The notes beneath the pieces are model-generated. The model saw only the letters and a program-made list of their open reading frames with translations. It was not told the DNA's origin and ran no database searches. A DNA stretch of 41,213 bases from Bacteroidales bacterium (GTDB lineage Bacteria > Bacteroidota > Bacteroidia > Bacteroidales > Tenuifilaceae): positions 1 through 41,213 of the forward strand of contig JAFGDZ010000007.1 of assembly GCA_016931855.1 (NCBI GenBank), written 5' to 3'. The position numbers and the translations under genes were made by a program. Shown here one piece after another: positions 35,830 to 41,213 of this stretch (positions within the stretch are counted from its first letter, which is position 1; every line of letters begins with the position of its first letter).

Positions 35830-35853
35830 CTCTATATATCAGGTTTCTGATTA

Positions 35854-37512
<1,659 letters not shown>

Positions 37513-37534
37513 TTAAAGTAAAGTTTGCAGGCTA

Positions 37535-37813
37535 TTAGATGATTGCAAGAACATCCGATTGCTTCATGATAAGGTAGTCCTTACCATCAACAGAGATCTC
37601 GGTTCCAGCATACTTGCCATAAAGAACAACATCGCCCTTTTTTACCTCCATTTTGATATCATTGGTACCAGAACCAACAGCAACAACGGTTCCGCGCTGT
37701 GGCTTCTCCTTTGCGGTATCGGGAATAAAAATTCCGCTAGCGGTTTTTGTCTCTGCTTCCATAGGCTCAACTAGAACCCTATCGGCTAATGGCTTAATCT
37801 TTACTTCAGACAT
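37535..37813 (-). CDS. groS: Co-chaperonin GroES, 10 kDa
   Basis: 92 residues. The family start [16 protein letters not shown] and the mobile loop ([17 protein letters not shown]) that docks on GroEL are clear, and the protein ends in [13 protein letters not shown]. It is the first gene of groESL. The upstream 246 bp lacks a TAnnTTTG promoter and instead carries a duplicated GTCAG/TTGGCA element, suggesting a stress-specific control. Confidence 0.98.
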   Translation of the reverse strand: MSEVKIKPLADRVLVEPMEAETKTASGIFIPDTAKEKPQRGTVVAVGSGTNDIKMEVKKGDVVLYGKYAGTEISVDGKDYLIMKQSDVLAII

Positions 37814-37871
37814 TTCACTTATTTTTTTAGGTTAACGTATCAGATTTACGTAGGGGCTTTATCGAAAGTCG

Positions 37872-37915
37872 TGCCAATTGGCGTTTCTGACGTTTTGCCA
37901 ACAAAAAACTGACAC
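37872..37915 (-). promoter_or_regulatory. Duplicated GTCAG...TTGGCA element upstream of groES
   Basis: On the minus strand two copies occur in tandem: GTCAG-N7-TTGGCA, AAAC, then GTCAG-N9-TTGGCA, followed by CG. The second copy includes the perfect palindrome GCCAATTGGC (37873-37882). It ends 58 bp before the groES ATG. TTGGCACG resembles a sigma54 -24 box, but the -12 part (TCGA) does not match TTGC. A stress-response regulator site or alternative promoter is inferred. Confidence 0.5.
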
Positions 37916-38004
37916 GAATGCGGGGTGGTAAAGGCAACCGAAGTTACAATAATAATATAACAGAATGAAACAGACCACCCTTTCTGCTTTTTGCATAAAA
38001 GAAG

Positions 38005-38039
38005 AAGGGGTGCCGGTTACTGACAACCTGACACCCCTT
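38005..38039 (-). terminator. Terminator of the lptE-TPR-secG transcript
   Basis: AAGGGGTG (38005-38012) pairs with CACCCCTT (38032-38039), with an inner GGTT/AACC stem. On the minus strand CTTCTTTTAT follows. It lies 20 bp past the secG stop and separates secG from groESL. Confidence 0.8.
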
Positions 38040-38059
38040 AAGTATTTTAAAGCGTATGC

Positions 38060-38413
38060 TTACTTTGCGCTATCTGGCTGTGCGGCAGTTGCTGCCTCTG
38101 GGTTTGCAACTGGGAAGTTAGGCAAAGCGGTAGGATCCTGAGCATTTTGAATTTGCTCCTCAATTGCCGAACGGGTAACACCTTCGTTACCACGAGGCAT
38201 AGTTAAAGTAGCCAACAAGGCAAGAACTACTAGGCTAATAGCAAGAGTCCAAGTAGCCTTCTCTAAAAAGTCGGCAGTTTTACGAACGCCCATGACCTGG
38301 TTAGATCCGGCAAAATTTGATGCCAAGCCACCTCCTTTTGAGTTCTGTACTAGAACGATAAGGATTAGTAGAATGCTGGCAATAATAATAAGAACTGATA
38401 CAAGAACGTACAT
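38060..38413 (-). CDS. secG: Preprotein translocase subunit SecG
   Basis: 117 residues. Two hydrophobic segments (about 3-22 and 53-72) flank the conserved cytoplasmic loop VLVQNSKGGGLASNFAG. The C-terminal tail is Ala/Pro/Gln-rich and variable, which is common in Bacteroidota. SecG assists SecYE/SecA in protein export at the inner membrane. It follows the TPR gene by 17 bp and ends the transcript that starts with the sigma54-type activator or lptE. Confidence 0.95.
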   Translation of the reverse strand: MYVLVSVLIIIASILLILIVLVQNSKGGGLASNFAGSNQVMGVRKTADFLEKATWTLAISLVVLALLATLTMPRGNEGVTRSAIEEQIQNAQDPTALPNFPVANPEAATAAQPDSAK

Positions 38414-38430
38414 CGTTGGGTCTTTTACGT

Positions 38431-39270
38431 TTAACTATCTGATTGCTTTTTAATTTCCTGAATTTGACCGGCAAAATAAGCACTTTTTTCTGGATATTTC
38501 AAACTTAATCTTTCATAAATTGAAATAGCCTTATCGGAAAGTCCTTGTGCCAAGTAAATATGGGCTAGTGGTTCGCTAATTAACTCTTCGGGTTCCTTAA
38601 GCGACTCTAGCGATATATCCTCATTTTCAACAACTTTAGATTGAGCTGGAGGTGTAATTCTGGGATTAGTGGCAATAAAATCGTCAATTAGATCAAAATC
38701 GGACTTGGCGTTTGCAATTTGCTCAAGAATATCATTTTCGCCCTCCTCGTCGAGATGGCTTTTGGGAACCTCCAGGGTGTAAAGCTGCGGGTCGAGAAAG
38801 GCCTTATTCTCTGTCTGTGGCTCCTGATCGGTGCTATCGCCTAGCTCTAGCAGCTCCTCGGGCAAAGCCAGTGCTTCAACGGTGGTTGATATTGGGTTAG
38901 CCTCTGCTGCCACATCCCCATTTTGTGCTGTATTTACAACCGTAGTCTCCTCGGTAGCGGAGCAATTGTGCTCTGCTACCTCAAGCGCCACAGGCTCCTC
39001 TGCATTACTCTCGGCTATTCCGTCTAACGATAGCGGGGAGGCTGGATGCAGAAGGAAGAACAGCCTCCTACGATCTGGAACCACGCCAGAAACAACCTTA
39101 AGCTCATTTTGGTACTCGGGCGACGATGTTTCCCGTAAGCTCAGCAAATGAAGCACCCTTGCACCAATAAAGTATGGGTACTTACTGGTTAGCTGAGCAA
39201 AGAACTCGGCAGACTCTGCCCCTAACGATCCTGGAGAATCAAGGTATTGGTATAGCTTGTCCTTTTCCAT
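38431..39270 (-). CDS. TPR-like protein between lptE and secG
   Basis: 279 residues, no signal peptide. The N-terminus (MEKDKLYQYLDSPGSL...EFFAQLTSKYPYFIGARVLHLLSL) and a C-terminal TPR-like helix pair (LAHIYLAQGLSDKAISIYERLSLKYPEKSAYFAGQI) are ordered; the middle (about 85-225) is acidic, low in complexity and probably disordered. I know it as the usual occupant of this slot in Bacteroidota, but no function is assigned. It lies 3 bp after lptE and 17 bp before secG, so a link to envelope biogenesis is an inference from position. Confidence 0.8.
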   Translation of the reverse strand: MEKDKLYQYLDSPGSLGAESAEFFAQLTSKYPYFIGARVLHLLSLRETSSPEYQNELKVVSGVVPDRRRLFFLLHPASPLSLDGIAESNAEEPVALEVAEHNCSATEETTVVNTAQNGDVAAEANPISTTVEALALPEELLELGDSTDQEPQTENKAFLDPQLYTLEVPKSHLDEEGENDILEQIANAKSDFDLIDDFIATNPRITPPAQSKVVENEDISLESLKEPEELISEPLAHIYLAQGLSDKAISIYERLSLKYPEKSAYFAGQIQEIKKQSDS

Positions 39271-39273
39271 TTG

Positions 39274-39807
39274 TTACCAGTTAGCAACTGCATTGTTAAA
39301 TATATCCTCAACAAGTTCCCCTACTATGGTTGGCATTAGCTGGGACTCAACCGACGAGAAGTTCTGACTACTCTCAAAGTCGGCATAGCGAGAGAACGAC
39401 TTATCGTAGTTTTGCTTTGGATCCTTGTTGTTAACAAACTTAACCTTAACCGTAATGGTTAAGCGGTTTTGAGCGGCAACCTCGTTACTCTGAATGGCAA
39501 TGGGGGTAACGCTGTAGCCTGTTATTTGTCCGGAGAACTGCAAATCGCCATCGGCACGCACCACGTTAAGGCTTGTTTGGCTAACGAATCTATTTTTAAG
39601 CTCCTCGGTAAGGTAACCGCTAAGCTGAGGGTTTACTAGCGATGAGAGGTTCTGAAAGTAATCAACGTTAACCGTTTTTACCTCAGGCGATATTGATGCT
39701 CCTGTAAATGAGTAGGACACCTTGCACCCTTGCATGGGTACTGCAACTAGCGCCACAAAGAAAAGGGGCAGTAAGAACCTTAATGGGTTATTGCTTGCTA
39801 CTGTCAT
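39274..39807 (-). CDS. lptE: LPS-assembly lipoprotein LptE
   Basis: 177 residues with a lipoprotein signal and Cys28 (VPMQGC). The mature part begins KVSYSFTGASISPEVKTVNV and continues FQNLSSLVNPQLSGYLTEELKNRF, the pattern of Bacteroidota LptE. It plugs the LptD barrel and helps insert LPS in the outer membrane. It starts 1 bp after the stop of the sigma54-type activator gene and 3 bp precede the next gene, so the block is one operon. Confidence 0.88.
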   Translation of the reverse strand: MTVASNNPLRFLLPLFFVALVAVPMQGCKVSYSFTGASISPEVKTVNVDYFQNLSSLVNPQLSGYLTEELKNRFVSQTSLNVVRADGDLQFSGQITGYSVTPIAIQSNEVAAQNRLTITVKVKFVNNKDPKQNYDKSFSRYADFESSQNFSSVESQLMPTIVGELVEDIFNNAVANW

Positions 39808-39808
39808 G

Positions 39809-41041
39809 TTAGTCTAAATTATGCTCTTTAATCTTCCTGTAAAGCGTACGCTCCGATATTCCCAGCTCTTGCGCAGCCATTTTTCGTTTGCCCTTATGCT
39901 TTTCAAGTGCCTTACGAATAAGCTCCACCTCTTTCTCCTCAAGCAAAAGGGATTCCTCAAGAATCTCCTCGGTATCCTGAATATGGGTAGTGTCGAAAGA
40001 TTTGGTTTCGAAGGTAACATTATTAGTTGGAGTGGCAACAACGGGCTCCACCTCCTTGTAAAGATTTTGAATTAAGCGGGCGTTATCGGCATGTATCTCA
40101 AAATCGGTTCTCCCGCTTTGGAGTAGGTCTAAAACAAGCTTCTTTAGGTCGTTCATGTCGTTGCGCATGTCGAACAGGATCTTGTACAGGATTTCCCGCT
40201 CCGACGAGAAGGTTTGCTCATCAACGGCATTCTTGTACACCGCGGGGAGCTTGCTACTCTGATTATCGGGAAGATACCTGTGCAGGATATCGGCAGATAT
40301 GAGCCGGCTCTGCTCAATAACCGATATTTGCTCCGTTACATTCTTTAGCTGGCGCACGTTACCGGGCCATTTGTAGGATACTAGCAAATGGCGAGCTTCA
40401 TCGTCGAGACTAATGGATGGCATGCGGTACTTATCGGCAAAATCGACAGCGAACTTGCGGAAAAGCAAAGGGATATCCTCACGCCTATCGCGCAAGGCGG
40501 GCATCTGTATGGGAACGGTGTTTAGCCTGTAGTATAAATCCTCGCGGAACTTACCCTCGTCAATGGCTCTTGGCAGGTTAACGTTGGTTGCGGCAATAAC
40601 CCTAACGTTAGTTTTTTGCACCTTAGATGATCCAACGCGAAGAAATTCGCCCGTTTCCAGAACCCTAAGCAGGCGTACCTGTGTACCCAAGGGCAACTCG
40701 GCAACCTCATCAAGAAAGATTGTGCCGCCGTTAGCAACCTCAAAGTAGCCCTGTCGGCTCTCGGTTGCACCGGTAAAGGAGCCCTTCTCGTGCCCAAATA
40801 GCTCTGAGTCTATTGTGCCCTCTGGGATAGCACCACAGTTAACTGCAATGTACTGCCCGTGCTTTCGTGAGCTAAACTGGTGAATTATTTGGGGGAACAC
40901 CTCTTTACCTGTTCCACTTTCTCCTGTAACAAGTACTGACAAATCGGTAGGTGCAACCTGTGTAGCAATATCGATAGCCCTGTTTAGTGCAGGGGCATTT
41001 CCAATAATTCCAAACCGTTGCTTTATTCGTTGTACTTCCAT
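39809..41041 (-). CDS. Sigma54-type AAA+ activator with Fis-type DNA-binding end
   Basis: 410 residues from the ATG at 41041. The frame runs back to 41104, but a -7 box at 41062-41069 lies inside that extension. AAA+ motifs: GESGTGKE (Walker A), GSFTGA (GAFTGA loop that contacts sigma54, with Ser for Ala), GGTIFLDEV (Walker B) and the sensor region RVIAATN. The C-terminal helix-turn-helix is [20 protein letters not shown]. There is no receiver, GAF or PAS domain in front, so the protein begins almost directly with the AAA+ domain and control must come by expression or partners. It heads the lptE-TPR-secG block. Confidence 0.93.
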   Translation of the reverse strand: MEVQRIKQRFGIIGNAPALNRAIDIATQVAPTDLSVLVTGESGTGKEVFPQIIHQFSSRKHGQYIAVNCGAIPEGTIDSELFGHEKGSFTGATESRQGYFEVANGGTIFLDEVAELPLGTQVRLLRVLETGEFLRVGSSKVQKTNVRVIAATNVNLPRAIDEGKFREDLYYRLNTVPIQMPALRDRREDIPLLFRKFAVDFADKYRMPSISLDDEARHLLVSYKWPGNVRQLKNVTEQISVIEQSRLISADILHRYLPDNQSSKLPAVYKNAVDEQTFSSEREILYKILFDMRNDMNDLKKLVLDLLQSGRTDFEIHADNARLIQNLYKEVEPVVATPTNNVTFETKSFDTTHIQDTEEILEESLLLEEKEVELIRKALEKHKGKRKMAAQELGISERTLYRKIKEHNLD

Positions 41042-41061
41042 GAGCGCTTTTTTAACACTGA

Positions 41062-41069
41062 CAAAATTA
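41062..41069 (-). promoter_or_regulatory. -7 promoter element of the sigma54-type activator gene
   Basis: On the minus strand this reads TAATTTTG, a TAnnTTTG match 20 bp before the ATG at 41041. A TTTG lies upstream at 41098-41095 but at 25 bp spacing, longer than usual. Confidence 0.55.
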
Positions 41070-41167
41070 CATATTTTGAGGAAAAAGTGAAGCGCAAAAC
41101 ACAAAACCCATGGGAAAATGGGTGTTAAAAAGGCTTACATGAAGATGGATTAACAAAATAGCAAGAA

Positions 41168-41188
41168 AGGGGGCTCCCAATGCCCCCT
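41168..41188 (-). terminator. Terminator of a gene beyond the right edge
   Basis: AGGGGGC (41168-41174) pairs with GCCCCCT (41182-41188) around TCCCAAT; on the minus strand the stem is followed by TTCTTGCTATTTTG. It presumably ends a minus-strand gene located past the window. Confidence 0.6.
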
Positions 41189-41213
41189 CTCATTAACTAG
41201 CAAAAAACAAAAC

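Noticed and set aside
37861-37882. Classical sigma54 promoter for groES
   Set aside because: TTGGCACG matches the -24 element but the -12 element reads TCGA where TTGC is needed at that spacing.

Overview
The window looks like chromosomal DNA of an anaerobic or marine-type Bacteroidota, most likely order Bacteroidales. Grounds: TAnnTTTG -7 promoter elements (several with a TTTG-like -33 box), little sign of Shine-Dalgarno sequences, a TonB-dependent receptor next to a DUF5689-type lipoprotein, an IPExxxVDY-family protein after rnc, an RprX/RprY-like two-component pair, and the order sigma54 activator - lptE - TPR protein - secG - groES - groEL. No phage, transposase, integrase or CRISPR array was seen.

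Layout. 1-4.9 kb: a lipoprotein (cut by the window edge) and a TonB receptor on the minus strand, divergent from an exported endonuclease/exonuclease/phosphatase-family protein, with two back-to-back promoters between them. 5.0-9.95 kb: a compact six-gene minus-strand operon encoding a KASIII-like condensing enzyme, a VOC/methylmalonyl-CoA-epimerase-like protein, an SDR, an NTF2/SnoaL-like protein, and the small and large subunits of a B12-dependent glutamate-mutase-like enzyme. 10-14.5 kb: a chemoreceptor and an exported M28 peptidase separated by long non-coding stretches. 14.7-16.8 kb: tRNA-Arg(CCG), a small unknown ORF, a predicted outer-membrane protein and a metallophosphoesterase lipoprotein. 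17-25.4 kb: leuS, a YitT-family membrane protein, an M23-family envelope protein, purN, and the acpP-fabF-rnc cluster. 25.6-30.6 kb: IPExxxVDY protein, rprXY-like pair, SiaC-like protein and an odd GH16-like protein. 30.7-41 kb: methyltransferase-like protein, lepA, a four-PAS histidine kinase, groESL, secG, a TPR protein, lptE and a sigma54-type activator.

Most of the window is housekeeping. The best candidate for an undescribed system is the six-gene B12 operon. The large mutase subunit keeps the length and residue register of glutamate mutase E (GlmE), but two of the three arginines that hold glutamate, plus the glutamate and one tyrosine of that pocket, are replaced. The neighbours of glutamate fermentation (MutL/GlmL reactivase, methylaspartase) are absent. 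A KASIII-like enzyme, a reductase and an epimerase-like protein take their place. I infer a carbon-skeleton rearrangement of a non-glutamate acid tied to a condensing/reducing pathway; the substrate and product are unknown.

Other points: a GH16-like protein lacking the usual acid/base Glu behind a repetitive charged N-terminal half and without a signal peptide; a tRNA-Arg with an apparent A19-U56 swap for the G19-C56 tertiary pair; a duplicated GTCAG/TTGGCA element in front of groES; and a near-leaderless rprX promoter. All calls come from reading the sequence and from remembered family knowledge; no database search was run.
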